A program made the translations under genes and the position numbers. Below, one piece after another: positions 10,426 through 22,341 of a stretch of DNA of 64,000 nt; position 1 is the first letter of the stretch, and every line of letters begins with the position of its first letter. The stretch covers positions 274,302 to 338,301 of the forward strand of contig JAKTNV010000239.1 in NCBI GenBank assembly GCA_022747635.1, in the 5' to 3' direction. The stretch is from Hetaerina americana. Its lineage: Eukaryota; Arthropoda; Insecta; Odonata; Calopterygidae. Below the pieces are notes generated by a model that had not been told where the DNA came from, did not search any database, and saw only the letters and a list, made by a program, of their open reading frames with translations.

Positions 10426-12229
10426 GTCATCACCTTAGGTGCCATCAAAGCACGCCGAAATTTGGAAACTAAGAAGAAAAAGAACCACAATGAAAGTACA
10501 AAATATTAACTGGCATTGCTGGAAAGATAGCCCAGGCGTGTACACTAATAGGCAATGGTTCGCATTCTTATATATAATTACATATTTTATGTATTTTATA
10601 TACTCCTTCCCATGTATGGTAAATTTATTCATTCATTTATTTATTATATTACCAACACGAAGCCCGGATACATCATGAAATGACTCTCTTGCTTGCAAGA
10701 AAGAAAAACATCTTCAATTGCCATTATATATTTGTGGAGAAAGGAAAGTCAAACGTTTGTATGTCTCCGCACATGTCCAATAATTTGATTTTCCTTTTCA
10801 GTATTTGATCTTTATACCTAATAAACGAAAATATAGTATCCATAGAGCATACTTTATTTCTATTTAAAATTAGATCTTATTCTCAATCTAATTCGAAACC
10901 TTTCATTCTTCACTTGTTTGTAACTGTTGCCACGGCAACAGTGTCACCAAATGAACAAATCAAAACAAACATTATTGCGCACTTCAGAAACAGCATCCTT
11001 TACACACTCACAGACCATAGGCTTTCCTTTCCAACTGAATGTCATGGAGCAAATTCTTAACGGTATGGCTTCTCATTTGCGTAAACAAGGATATACTGTT
11101 TCAGGTTGCTAATCTTAGTGAATGTATTTTGGAAAGAATGGACGGGTGAGATCTTTTGTGAGATATATGCCTTTTAAATTTGGAGAACACCTAATTACAT
11201 ACACAACAATAACACTTGCTGCTGAGATAGCCATGTTTTAATTGCTTTGGGCTCTGCTTGAATTGACTGCAGTATCAATCTCTGTAGAAAATATATTTGT
11301 AAATGTTCCTTTTTGAAGTAGTTAAGATCGTACGTTTTTGGTAGAATTGAACGGGAGTCAAGTGTCAAACGACAGCTATAAACATCGTCAATAATGTTTA
11401 GAAAATAGTATTATTTCACATGCGCAATGATCAAACGATACATTGAGTCAAAATCATTCAAAATGGATTGTTAAAATACAATGGTTATAAATAGGAAGAT
11501 TCGATATTTAAGTAGTTAACGAAAAATTAGATTTTTATTGTGTTCTGTAGTGAGGTACCATTTTATTTAATATGCTGAATCAATTCGCAAATACACCTAT
11601 TAACGCCACAAATCCCTTGCTGTTGTGAAATACTCCTTTTTAATTATGGTGATTGTGACCTGAATTCATTTCTTCTTCTACATTCTGTTCGATTGGCATT
11701 GCTTTTATTCTTGAAAATGCCATTATTTAAGGATACAAGTGTGACCTTTATATTTCAAATGCAATTAATGTACTCACTTTCACAGCAAACCGATAATGGT
11801 TGATTATATGCAGTTTAATTGAGTACACTATGCATTTAGGCGGGCTTTATTTTTATACAAATTCAGAATCAATTGAAACAAAATTTAATTAAATATTGGA
11901 GCAATGTAAGACAATAAGAAGTCTCCTTGAGATGGAGTGTTTGTGTACAATAATATAAAAATGTTTAACATCACCAATATAATGGCACGCTCATTTAAAC
12001 TGTTAAATTCTCATTAAGTATGATGAACGATCATGCATCAATTGTCCTTTGATTATTGAGAATTTAGTAGACCAAAATGTGCAAACATAATGAAATGGCA
12101 GCCATCATAATTTCTGTCAAATTTCCTTGAAGAATTAGCAGTTTTAATGTAGCGTTCTTGGATTTATTTTGATGAATGCACCAAACTCAAAGGATTTCAT
12201 TTTCACCTTACTCATCTCTCAATAAATAA

Positions 12230-12790
12230 TCAGTGTTACAAAAACAGTGTAAAAAAACAGATAGTTTTACATTTGAATGTCCACAATATGAAATGCGCTG
12301 TAAGTTGATGAAAATCCACAAAAAATATTATTATTTACATTTGCTCTACCCCTCATGGTGTACAATCATGACTCCACAGCTAATTAAAAATGGTCTGCAG
12401 AAATCATGTTGTGTTGAATTAGCAAGGGAGCAAAAATCTCTCTGTTGTAGTGAGATTCGTATGATATGTTTAGGGAAATGACCCCATAACTCATCACTGT
12501 AATTTAAATGACATGGAAAGAAGACGTGGTCAAGTGTTAAATGATACTCATTTGAAATGAGAAAGTTGAGCTTTAATCAGTTCATTACAGATCTGACTGA
12601 TGTGAGTCTCCCTGTTAAGTTTCCTATCTATATTAATTCCTAGTATTTTAGAATTTTCAACATCAGTACATTTTTATATACTATAACTGCATACAATATG
12701 CTGAGTTTTGTTAGTATTTAAATTTAAATGATTAATATGAAACCATCCTGCTTAGCCTGTCTTTGAGTGGCTCTGAATCGTACCTTTGCA
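12230..12790 (-). pseudogene. Old LINE RT remnant, U2 copy
   Basis: Counterpart of the remnant at 4860, with a few private substitutions and a 3-bp difference near 12450. Further copies are listed separately for U3 and U4. Confidence 0.58.
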
Positions 12791-13117
12791 TCTCCTAGAT
12801 TTTGATATTTTTGCACACAAAAAGCATAATAAGCATATAAAACATATGTAGGTTTAATTTTGCAGGGCAAATCAGTAATCATGACGATACCAAAAATAGC
12901 TCAAAGACTAGAAATTCTTCATGAAAATATGGGCATTGAAATTATAAATTGAAGTCGAATGAGGCCATGTCTTTATGGACAAATTAACCTTAGAACTACT
13001 AAAAATTTAAGAGAAATTAGGTAAATCAGACTGTTTTGCTAAGATACAATTTTCAAGGAAATAATGAAATTAACTCCTAATAATAATAATCTAGAAGGAA
13101 TTTGAATCCTTAAATGA

Positions 13118-13763
13118 AACATCCTTATCCTGTTCATTCCCTTTTCTTGCTTGCCTCACATTCTCCCCTCTATTACCATCTTGAACAGTCCCCTGTCGGT
13201 CAATATGCCCTTCATCCATTTTTACTGCCTCAATAGGATTTCTCCCAACCAACCCCTCTCTTCACCCACCATACCAAGTACTTTCTCATTGGTTTTCTTC
13301 CCGGTCCATTTCACCTTCTCCATTTTCTCCACACCCACATGTCAAAAGCCTCCAGTCCACGACTATCCTCCTGCTTCAATGACCACATTTCCGTATATAA
13401 CTATGCACCATATCATAAGTTTCACGAGTCTTTTTTTAATATCCTTACTCAACGTCCCATTAATCAACTCTCTACTCCCTATGAAAGCCTCTGTGCCTAG
13501 CGTAATTCTTCTCCATACGTCCCTACTACTTTGACCGAATTGGTCCAAAATGCTTCAGAGATAAGTGAACTGTTCTACCTGCATTAGTTTTTGCCTGCCT
13601 ATTTTAATGTTTAGCTTAGCTTTTTTCTTTCTAGAAAATTGCATAACCTTTGTTTTATTAATTTTGTTTCTCATCCCATATCTGTCCCACTGAATCTCCA
13701 ATTCACTCAGCAATCCTTAAAACCCCTTGGCTGACTGACAAACTAAAGCTAAATTAATTTATT
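13118..13763 (-). pseudogene. RTE-like LINE 3' fragment, U2 copy
   Basis: Same fragment as in U1, with KKRLVKLMIW in place of KKRVVKLMIW. Confidence 0.82.
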
Positions 13764-13786
13764 TTTTCATACTACTTGTGTATTTG

Positions 13787-14578
13787 ATACCCATGGTGGG
13801 CCCGTGAGGTTATAGCACGTGTCTTAAAATAATAATTCCTTAAGTCAGCACAGATTAGCATATCCCACTTGTCCGAGAAAATACGGAACTTTCGATTTAA
13901 AGAGGTACACGGACACATGATAATCTATGAGACACTGCCACGTAACTGAATAAATCACTAGTCCAACCGTGCAACCCCTCACCTGACACCAATATGTCGC
14001 AAGGGGGGTTTTTATCGTGCGACACAAAGGGTATCGGGGAAGGTCAGAGTAACTACACCGAGTATTACCAAAGCAGCCGTATATTACCCAACATCAGTCA
14101 TAATGCACCATTTACATATAAGTATAAGCAAATTATGGATGGCTAGACCCTCGGTAAACCAACGCGAGGGTGGACAGAATTAAAGTGGCAGAAATATACC
14201 TAGGACGGGGTAAATGCAGGGTGGACGCGGTCACGAAACACATAAACTAGGCAGAGCCCTCGTCCGTCGGAAAGGAAGGGAGTATGGCAGGGTGGACGCG
14301 GTCACAATGAACGTAACCTAGGTGGAGCCCTAGTCCGAAGTTGAGTCAGGAATATGACACACTGTCGCGACAAGCGCAACATAGCCGAAGCATCGTGCCC
14401 TACCGTTCACCGCTAGACAACCAACAGACTGCTTTTTGCCCGGTGACCAGGGCTTTTATACCCAATTTACGAGTCAGGGGAGGAATATTATTGAAACATT
14501 GTCTTTGGTCACGTGGAACATTCGGAGGAGCCAGGGAAGGAGTACCATGTCGCATACTTCGACAATAGATATAAATTT
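13787..14578. repeat. GC-rich LTR-like block, U2 copy
   Basis: Same block as at 6424, with a handful of substitutions. Here it runs on into block B, which the U1 copy has lost. Confidence 0.5.
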
Positions 14579-16020
14579 TTGCAAAGTTACCATCTAGAAT
14601 TTCGTTCAAATATAATAAGCTCTGTTGTTTAAAATATTAATTCTTCCTATTTACGCCATACATGGAAAGAATGGACTGGTGAGATCTTTTATGAAACATA
14701 TACCTTTTAAATTCTGGAAAACACCTAATTACATTCACGACAAGATTACCAGCTGCTGAGATAGTTATCTTTTAATTTGCTCTGATGATAAACTCTGCTT
14801 GAATTGACTGGAGTATCCATCTAAGCATAGAAAATATATATGTTAATGCTCCTTTTTGAAGTAATTATGGTCTATTTTTTGGATTGAATTGAACAGGAAT
14901 CAAGTGCCAACCTACAGCTGTAAACAGTGTCAATATAAATTGAAAATAATATTTAATAATGTATTCCATGATCAACCAATACATTGAGACCAAATTATTC
15001 AAAGTGGATTTTTAAAATACAATTAATTGAAAGATTCAATATTGAAATACTAAACATAAAATAAACTGTATTTAATACACGCTTGGTAGATGATAGGACT
15101 TCTAAAGTTATTTCCACAGCCATTTTGCAATTACCCAATTGGGTGCCACAAATCCCATATTATGAAGCACTCCTTTTTAATTACAGTGTTTGTAAAATGA
15201 ATTCATTTCTTCATCTTCATTATATTTGATTGGCATCTATTGGCTTAGAAATGCCATTTATTTTAGAATATATAGTATGTATGACATATAAAAGTCAATT
15301 GTTTTAAATGCACGCGATGTGAAAGCCAATTAATAATGACTGATTCCATACAGGTTCATTGAGTATAATACATTTATTTTTATAGGCTTTATTTTCAAAA
15401 AAAATTCAGAATCAATCAAAACAGATTTCGATGAAATATTGGAACAGTTTAAGACGATGAGAAGTCTCCTGGGATTATATAGTTTGTGTTCAAAAATTAC
15501 AAAATATCACACCAATTTAATGGCAGACTTATTTAAACAGTTATTAATTCATGTATGCATTCATTGTCATTTAATTTAGGACAATTTATAAACCCAAATT
15601 AAAACAAACTTAATAAATATTAATCTTCATTACCTCAGAATAAAACATCCAGAAACGGACATATTTTCCCAGATTTATGAAGAAGGTTTGATTGCCCAAT
15701 TGCTTGATGCGTGAGTGTTATAGTGTCCGATGGATTCCCAGCAACATCACTAGTCAACACTTCCAAGAATTCCTTTGACTGCTTCTCATCCTGTTTATTT
15801 AGAGATTGATGAAACTGCTGGAATTCTTCAATGCTTTCGGGCATTAATTAATCATTACTCAATTGAACTAATAACTGTGGAAATTAAGTTATATGTTGAC
15901 CACTTTACTGATTCTTTTGTTTAAAAAAAATCAAGTTTTATAGATTGGTAGTGTATAAATACTAATGAAATTAGTGTGTTGTTTTCCATTGATCATTCTT
16001 CATAAAACTATGAGCAAACC
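14579..16020. repeat. AT-rich block B, U2 copy
   Basis: Non-coding AT-rich block whose part 14656-15600 is the diverged direct paralogue of block A (11131-12085). The rest, 15600-16020, holds a short unassigned minus-strand open frame (15635-15844). Absent from U1 by deletion. The second copy is at 27554-28995. Confidence 0.75.
15635..15844 (-). other. Unassigned short open frame, U2
   Basis: 69 codons starting MPESIEEFQQFHQSLNKQ. Hydrophilic in the first half, with a DVAGNPSD turn and a hydrophobic end (CPFLDVLF). I do not recognise a family. The U3 copy at 28610-28837 is longer at the start (MSNDQLMPES) because a stop differs. It could be a fragment of the neighbouring piggyBac element, an exon of a captured host gene, or chance. 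Confidence 0.25.
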
Positions 16021-17520
16021 AGTTCAAGAATGATATTTGTCAAAGAGATTCTCACTCCATTCTCTTCAAATGTTATGCCACAGCATAGATATGTGCTTGT
16101 CAAACACTATCTGCAATTTGCAGACAATGGTACCTTTATGAGGGATAGACATCCTTGTGTCAAGCTGAATGAAATTAGCCCTCTGCTTGTATTTCTCAAC
16201 AGAAAGTTCTCAAGTTTGTTGACACCTGAGAGGAAGATTTCTATTGTCAAAAATGTTATTCTGTACAAGGATGAGCTCTCACTGATGCAGTATGTTTCCT
16301 TGAAAGGAGTCAGATTTGGGGTAGAAACGTTTAGATTTGCTAAGCCTAAGTCTGGATATATATGGTCATTTATTATTATTTCTTCAGGAAAAAGGTGGGT
16401 CATGATAGTCCAGGGGGGTAGAGCATTGGACTATTGACCAGAGGGTCCAGAGTTCAAACCCCAGGCAAGGCACTCAGGGCACCTGATGCTCCACTCAAGC
16501 TATGTGATTTTTCCTGGTACCAATCTTCCTGGTAAACTTTATCTGCCACAGTGAAAGTAACTGGCTCCCCTTAATACCCTGATGTATGAATTTCACAGAC
16601 TGTATAGAGCTAAGTACTGGGTGAACTCTACCTTCACCCATAAAGTGACCTTCCAGCATTGATTACTGTGTTTATGGTATACAGGAAATGGTCAGTATTG
16701 AACGTGGAATATACCAATCTTCCTAATACATCCTTAGATTGTGCTAGCAGTAATGAAACCTCTGCTAGGTCAAAGATTATTGCCTGACTGCAGACAACTA
16801 TTACACCTCCTCAGAGCTGGCTGATTTATTGGTTTCGAAAGGAACCGATAGACATGGGACATTGAGAATTAGAAGGAAGGAAGTACTAGATGACGTGTAG
16901 GCTAAAGAAGTAAAAAAGGAGGAATTGACTGCCCTAAAGCAAGGCAAAGTGATTGCTATGAATTGGGAAGATAAGATGGCCGTCAAGTCTCTGTACCCTT
17001 TACAGTACATAATACGGAATTTGTGGAATATAAATGAAAAGGATATGGTGCTATAAAAGCCAAAAGTTGCTGTTGTGTACAATAATACAATAGGTGGAGT
17101 AGAAAGGGAAGATCAGAACCTGACAAATTTCCCCATTATGAAACAAGGGGGGCAAATATTATTTAAAACATTTTTCTCTTGTTGGACCAGGGCACATGGA
17201 ATGGATTTCTGTTGCAGAGAAAGGGTGGTGGACCAAAGGGTAAGTTCAGAATTTAGAATCAAACTAGTGGAAGATGTAACTGAGGGGTACATTGCATATG
17301 ATATAACATGTGAGGGTTGAAGGCCTTCAGTAGAACCAAATCCTTGAACCTCTATGTAAGTTACAATTTCCCAGGTATATTCCACCTACAGAGAAGAAGG
17401 AAAAGCTTTGTAGGATGTATGCAGTTTGTTGTGCCAAAAGGGATGGAACAAGCAAAAAGATTGGAAAAGAAGCGAGGTGCCATTTCCAAGCATGTCACAG
17501 CCGCTAAGAACAGACATGTG
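16021..17520 (+). pseudogene. piggyBac-like transposase, U2 copy, split by a SINE
   Basis: DDE transposase remnant of the piggyBac superfamily, which moves by excision at TTAA sites. From left: FVKEILTPFSSNVMPQHRYVLVKHYLQFAD, LTPERKISIVKN, MQYVSLKGVRFGVETFRFAKPKSGYIWSF. The SINE follows, then DNYYTSSELADLL (the catalytic Asp-Asn block), VAVVYNNTIGGVEREDQ (the third-Asp-like block, with a Glu where Asp is usual) and a Cys-containing C-terminal piece (LCRMYAVCCAKR) near 17400. The N-terminal third is absent and several stops and frame changes are present, so it is dead. Confidence 0.85.
16401..16690 (+). mobile_element. tRNA-derived SINE inside the piggyBac remnant, U2
   Basis: Starts with a tRNA-like RNA polymerase III promoter: A-box-like tagtccaggggggtagagc at 16406-16424 and B-box-like gagttcaaacc at 16450-16460, spaced as in a tRNA. 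A body of about 200 bp unrelated to tRNA follows. It falls between the GYIWSF and DNYYTS blocks, where piggyBac transposases have only about 150 bp, so roughly 250 bp is extra. Folding to a perfect acceptor stem is not evident, so this is not a functional tRNA. The right edge is approximate. Confidence 0.7.
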
Positions 17521-18059
17521 ATTTTATGAACAGGAGGAGATTTTCGTGTGTTTTAAAAATATGGTTAAAAGAATTCATTAATCATGCCTTCTGTTTCCAC
17601 GTCATATCATTTTAATCGCCATGTTGTTTCGTCATCCTGTTTTTCAACGTTAATTAATAATTATAAATCGTCGATGACTTCATTTGCGTGTGACTGATCC
17701 TGAGCAACTTTCATTTGCCGCTGTGTTTGTAATTAAAAATTCGAAAATTATGAAGAAATGTTGCCGTTTCTCTCGCTTTTAATACACAAAACATTCTATA
17801 TAAAATAAATTTAATTAGAATGAGCCAATTGCGACATGCCATACATCTTCAATCGTTTTCTCTCTGAATATTTTGATTATGCTGATAAATTTGTAAACTA
17901 TTTCTTTCACTTTTTCCACGTTTTTTCTTTGGTCGTTGTTGATGCGAAAGAAGAATGGGGGTCCTACTACCGACCGACCAATCGATGCTTATGGACTGTG
18001 CCGTTAGGTGCTTGTTATACCAATATCCAGCTATGCTGATCAATGGTTGTAGGATATAA
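17521..18059. other. AT-rich gap between piggyBac and LINE, U2
   Basis: About 540 bp with no recognised gene. Two overlapping open frames near 17840-18040, on opposite strands, have no known domain and probably arise by chance. Counterpart at 30496-31034. Confidence 0.5.
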
Positions 18060-20736
18060 GTGGTTTATGGGCGAAGTTAAGCTAGTGAGTATATTTTATT
18101 GCAGTTTGTGACAGTATTATATTTGGAGATTATGACAGCCCATTTATGCTTGCTTTAGCACAATTGTATCTGAAATGGGGATTATCAGGATAATTCCATA
18201 AAGGTTCTAATAATGGGTTACCAGTATTTCCTATTGCTTGTTGAAATGACGTGGCTAAGTCGCTTAGATATGTTGGAAGGTCCGGTATTTTTAGATCCAT
18301 GTGAATATCTGAGTTTCTTACAAACCAGGCGTCATTAGCAAGGGTTCGTAGAGTATTATTTTTGAAGCATGTCATTTTCTTCAATTTGGTTGCGGCTATT
18401 GAACCCAAGGCTGGGTAGCCTTCAGATAGGTGGTATCAGAGATTTAAATAACAGTAACTTGGTGAGAAGACGGAGGGGACTGGTGCATTTTATGAGGGGA
18501 TAGGATAAGAAAGTGGCTGAATTGGCCTTGTTGAGTGCATATTGAGTGTGTGCTTGACAAGTGAGTTTACTGTCCATTTGTACACCAAGAAATTTAGCCG
18601 ATGATGCCTGGGGGAGTATTTCCCTGCCATAGTGGATAGGAGTGATGTGAGGATTCTTCCATTTTCTGGCGTAGTTTACGTTTACGCATTTTGTGGTGTT
18701 AATGGATAGTTTCCAATTGGTCATCCACTCTGCTATGCTCTTAAGGTGTTCTTGGACATTTTTTGCGGCATGATTTGGGTCAAAGGAAGTTGACGCTCTA
18801 GCTGAGTCATCCGCATGGAGGTAGCTTTTGGGTCGGAGGGGAGGTCGTTAATGTAGAGGTTGAATAGGACGAGTGACAAAATTGATCCTTGAGGAAAGCC
18901 TGCGGATATGGACCGGGCAGTTGATTTGACATTGTTAAGGTCTAAAAAGAATGTGCTGTTTGAAAGAAAGGAGGGGATGGTCTTATTTAGGTATACTGAT
19001 ATGTCGGTTTTAAGCAGTTTATGTATTAAACCAGTTCGCCAGAACTTGTCAAAAGCTCTTTGGAGATCAAAGAAGACTACTTGGGTGTGCTTGTGGATGT
19101 TGAAGCCGAAAGTCATCTGTTGAACCAATCTTGTTATTTGCTGAGTCGTGGAATGGCGACGGCGGAAGCCAGTTTGCTCAGGTCTGATCAAGTCTATGGC
19201 CGAGATTTCTTCTTGTAGCCAGTTTAAGATGCATTTTTCTAGAAGTTAGCCCATGCAGGGGAGCAGGCCACTGGGTCTATAGTTCAGGATATAAGAAGGA
19301 TTTTTATCGGGTTTTGGAAGGAGTATTATCATAGCCGTATTCAATGCCTTTGGGAAGTACGATTGGGAAAGACAGGCGTTGAGGATAGAGAGTAGGTGTT
19401 TGATAAAAGATTTAGGAAGGTTTTTCAGGTGAAGGTAGGAGATTTGATCGGGTCCTGGTGATGACTTGGTTTTGGAGTGGGACATAATGGAGTAAAGTTC
19501 TTCAGGAGTAATTTACAGGAATATTTGGAATGGGCAAAGTGACAGGCCATAGACACTGATTAACGCTTCTGAATCCAACAAGGATGTATTATTGTTTTTA
19601 AAAATGCATTCGAAGGAGTCGGCAGAGGTATTTGCTTTGTCGCTGTCATCGTATAGTGCTCTCCCATTATGTGGTATTGGCGGGGTGGGTACCTTTTTCC
19701 TTCGCAGACAGCGGGCTAGGGTCCATACCAAATTATCCTTATGTGAGAGTGACCTTATTTTCTCTTGCCAAGCTTTTCCCAATATTTTCTAGTTTTGGAT
19801 GTTACGAGGTTTCAAAGTGCACAGAACCGGATTTTATCTTGGCGGAGATGAGTTTGTTGCCAGAGGGCTCTGACCTCGTTTCTAAGTGAAATTAGGTGCA
19901 ATATGTCCGGAGGTAGTGTGACACCAGCGATGGAGGCCGGAGAAGGAGGGTAGCGAGACTGATGAATGATTTTGGTTAAGGTGCTTGTAAAATCTTGAGC
20001 CGCTTTCTATATGCTGTCTGAAGTGCTAGCAGGAGATGGGACAAGGTTAATGGCCAAGCAGTTTTCTTTAAATATTATCCATATATCTCTTCTAGTTGGT
20101 TCTGGTTGTATGAAGGAGGGTAGGAACGCAGTAAAATATGGGGCAGTGGTCAGAGGCTGATTTATCTAGGTTAAGGATTTGGAATGCGATATCTGCAGAT
20201 AATGGAACTACATCCAGGATATCGGAGGAGTGGGGATGATGATGGAAGAGGGTAGGGAAAGGCGGTGAGTGAATTGAAAGTGAAATATTTTTGGTAAATA
20301 GGAGCTTATGAAGGGCTTGCCCTCGTGTGATAGTGGTTTTTCAACCCCAGGCAGAATGTTTGGCGTTTAAGTCACCACCTTTTATGAGCTTTGGGTGCAG
20401 TAGGGATGAGAGCGCTGATAAGCCAGGGGCGTCTGACTTTGAGGATGAAGGTGGAAAGTAGGCTGACCAAATGTTAAGGGTCCCAGTAACTCCTTTCATT
20501 GCTATTCCAGCGAGTTCCAGTTTTTGGGTGGGTGGGTGTTGAAGTTATGTGAAGTTTAGGTTAGTTTTGGATAGGATCATGACCCCGCAACCAGGATCAT
20601 TGGCTCTATCTCTTCTGATTTTAGAGTAATTTGGACAATTAAATGTTTGGCTATTATTATTTTTGGTTTCTTGAAGAAGGATGATGTCTGGATAATGATT
20701 GGTTATTAGGAGGTTTAGCTCTTTTTTTTTGTTTTA

Positions 20737-21860
20737 CTACCTTGACCAAAAAGTTCCCGGAATAACCACCGTGTGGCGCTCCCATCGTTCCGATTTGAGT
20801 TCTGTTTTTTTTGTTAAATTAGTACATCTGTTGTTGATATTCCCTTTAAATCTTAGTGTCATAACTTGACATTTGCAAAAGTTACGGTCGGTTTTCGGTA
20901 TGTCCATCAGTGCTTCCTGCGATTTTTCCATTACTTCCTCTCGGCTGCTAAAACGCGTTCCCCGTAATGGTTTTTTAACTCGATTGAACAGAAAGAAGTC
21001 ACAGGGAGCCAAATCAGGTGAATTCGGTGGCTGTTGGATGGTATTTGTTGCATTTTTCGTCAAAAAATTACGAATAATGATAGCACTGTGCGACGGTGCG
21101 TTATCATGGTGCAAAATCCACGAGTTTTCTGCCCACATTTCTGGTCTCTTTCGGCGAATTGCTTCACGCAAACGTCTCATAACGCCCAAATAATACTCTT
21201 TGTTTACTGTCTGGTCTTCTGGCAAAAATTCATGATGCACTACACCGTTGTAATCCATGAAAACCGTCAGCATTGCCTTCTTTTTTGACTGAAAACGACG
21301 TGGTTTTTTTGGTCTCGGCTCATTTGGTGAACGCCATTCACTTGCCTGATGTCTGGATTGCGTGTCGTACTCATAAACCCACGTCTCGTCTCCAGTAATG
21401 ATCCTTTTGATGAATGTGGGATCGGATTCAGCCTCGCAAATCATGTCTTTTGCGACGTCAACACGGTCTCTTTTTTGCATGAAATTGAGGTCTTTTGGCA
21501 CCAACTTTGCTGCTACATGACGGAAACCCAAATCATTAACCACAATGTCTTGGGCGGATCCATAGGCAATGTTCAAGTCCTCCGCTATTTCTCTGATGGT
21601 TAATTTGCGGTTATTGACCAACATTTCTTTTACTTTATCAATTTTTTCACCGACTTTCGATGTCGATGGTCTGCCACTGCGTTCATCATCTTCGATTGAC
21701 TCACGACCACTTCTGAACCGCTCGTGCCACTGGTAAACGACCGTTTTTTTAGAGAATCGTTGCCGAAACACTTTTCCAACATTTCCAACGTCCGTGCGCC
21801 ACTTAATCCGTTTTTTACGCAAAATTTAATACAAGTTCGTTGTTGCAAATTTAAATCCAT
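20737..21860 (-). pseudogene. Mariner transposase, frameshifted, chimeric C-terminus
   Basis: Cut-and-paste transposase of the mariner family. The N-terminal helix-turn-helix starts at MDLNLQQRTCIKF (about 21860). The frame is lost at the T-run near 21743-21749, which has seven Ts here against eight in the sister copy. The catalytic domain then runs on in another frame: GDETWVYEYD, HHDNAPSH and SPDLAPCDFFLF. Spacing between the second and third aspartates is 34 residues, the mariner D,D34D signature. After MDIPKT the protein enters the inverted end sequence, so the normal tail (YKKCFEDWIKRWHKC, GDYFEGDNIDL in the sister) is replaced by unrelated residues. It is unlikely to work because of the frameshift and lost tail. 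Confidence 0.93.
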
Positions 21861-22064
21861 TTCTGAAATTGTAAAAAATCGCCAACACACACAGAGATAG
21901 ATGTACTCTTGGCTACGTAACTTTTGCAAATGTCAAGTTATGACACTAAGATTTAAAGGGAATATCAACAACAGATGTACCAATTTAACAAAAAAACAGA
22001 ACTCAAATCGGAACGATGGGAGCGCCACACGGTGGTTATTCCGGGAACTTTTTGATCAAGGTAG
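20737..22064 (-). mobile_element. Mariner element inserted only in U3, with unusually long (about 150 bp) inverted ends
   Basis: A 1,328-bp DNA transposon flanked by TA at 20735-20736 and 22065-22066. The empty site is visible in the sister units (gttttatatgcc near 9087 and 33706). Ends read ctaccttgaccaaaaag and, on the opposite strand, ctaccttgatcaaaaag. The left end (20737-20886) is a near-perfect inverted copy of the right end (21916-22064), differing by one T-run length and a few bases. The related element at 40543 has only about 28 bp of terminal inverted repeat, so the transposase 3' end and 3' UTR were replaced here by an inverted copy of the 5' end. Confidence 0.95.
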
Positions 22065-22341
22065 TATATGCCATTTATGTTCCATTGTAAAACTTTAAAG
22101 AAGTGGTTGTTTTTTTGTGAATTAGGCACCATTTACAAGTTGAAGAAGGACTGGTATAAGGTCATTGGTGATGATGCTAATAAGGGTTTTACTGTCAGTA
22201 GGAGAGTGAAGTTTCGTAATTATGCTCAATAGAGCAGTTCTTATATTTGCAGTTGATGATTGGTAATTGATTGAGGGAGAGTGTTGTCTAGAGGGTGGCG
22301 AAGGGTGTTGATCGGAGGTTGGGGGAGAGTTAAGAGATGAT

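Larger units (their letters stand above)
7365..19009 (+). repeat. Array unit U2 (complete, 11,645 bp)
   Basis: The cleanest reference copy of the unit. It contains every module once and has no mariner insertion. Its uninterrupted endonuclease region at about 9080-9100 provides the empty site for the mariner found in U3. Confidence 0.93.
18060..22341 (-). pseudogene. Jockey-like LINE, U3 copy, split by a mariner
   Basis: The fullest copy together with U4. On the minus strand: endonuclease start QWNINGI just right of the mariner (about 22090), the remaining endonuclease 20100-20730, RT fingers 19246-19485, palm 18733-19191 (LQRAFDKFW, AGFPQGSIL, FNLYINDLP), the catalytic HADD at about 18804-18818 in another frame, thumb 18422-18724 (AKFLGVQMDSKL) and C-terminal tail 18130-18408. 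At least one frameshift separates INDLP from HADD and another separates the thumb from the tail. An in-frame stop follows QWNINGI. The 3' end is uncertain, somewhere between 18060 and 18125. Confidence 0.87.

Noticed and set aside
16107..16403. 98-codon minus-strand frame (and its copy at 29082)
   Set aside because: It lies opposite the piggyBac transposase, which carries the family motifs.
16401..16475. A true tRNA gene
   Set aside because: The A and B boxes are present, but I could not form a convincing acceptor stem, and the sequence continues as a longer repeat inside a transposase gene. A SINE fits better.
20873..21603. Plus-strand frames of 84-106 codons within the mariners
   Set aside because: They are antisense to the mariner transposase.
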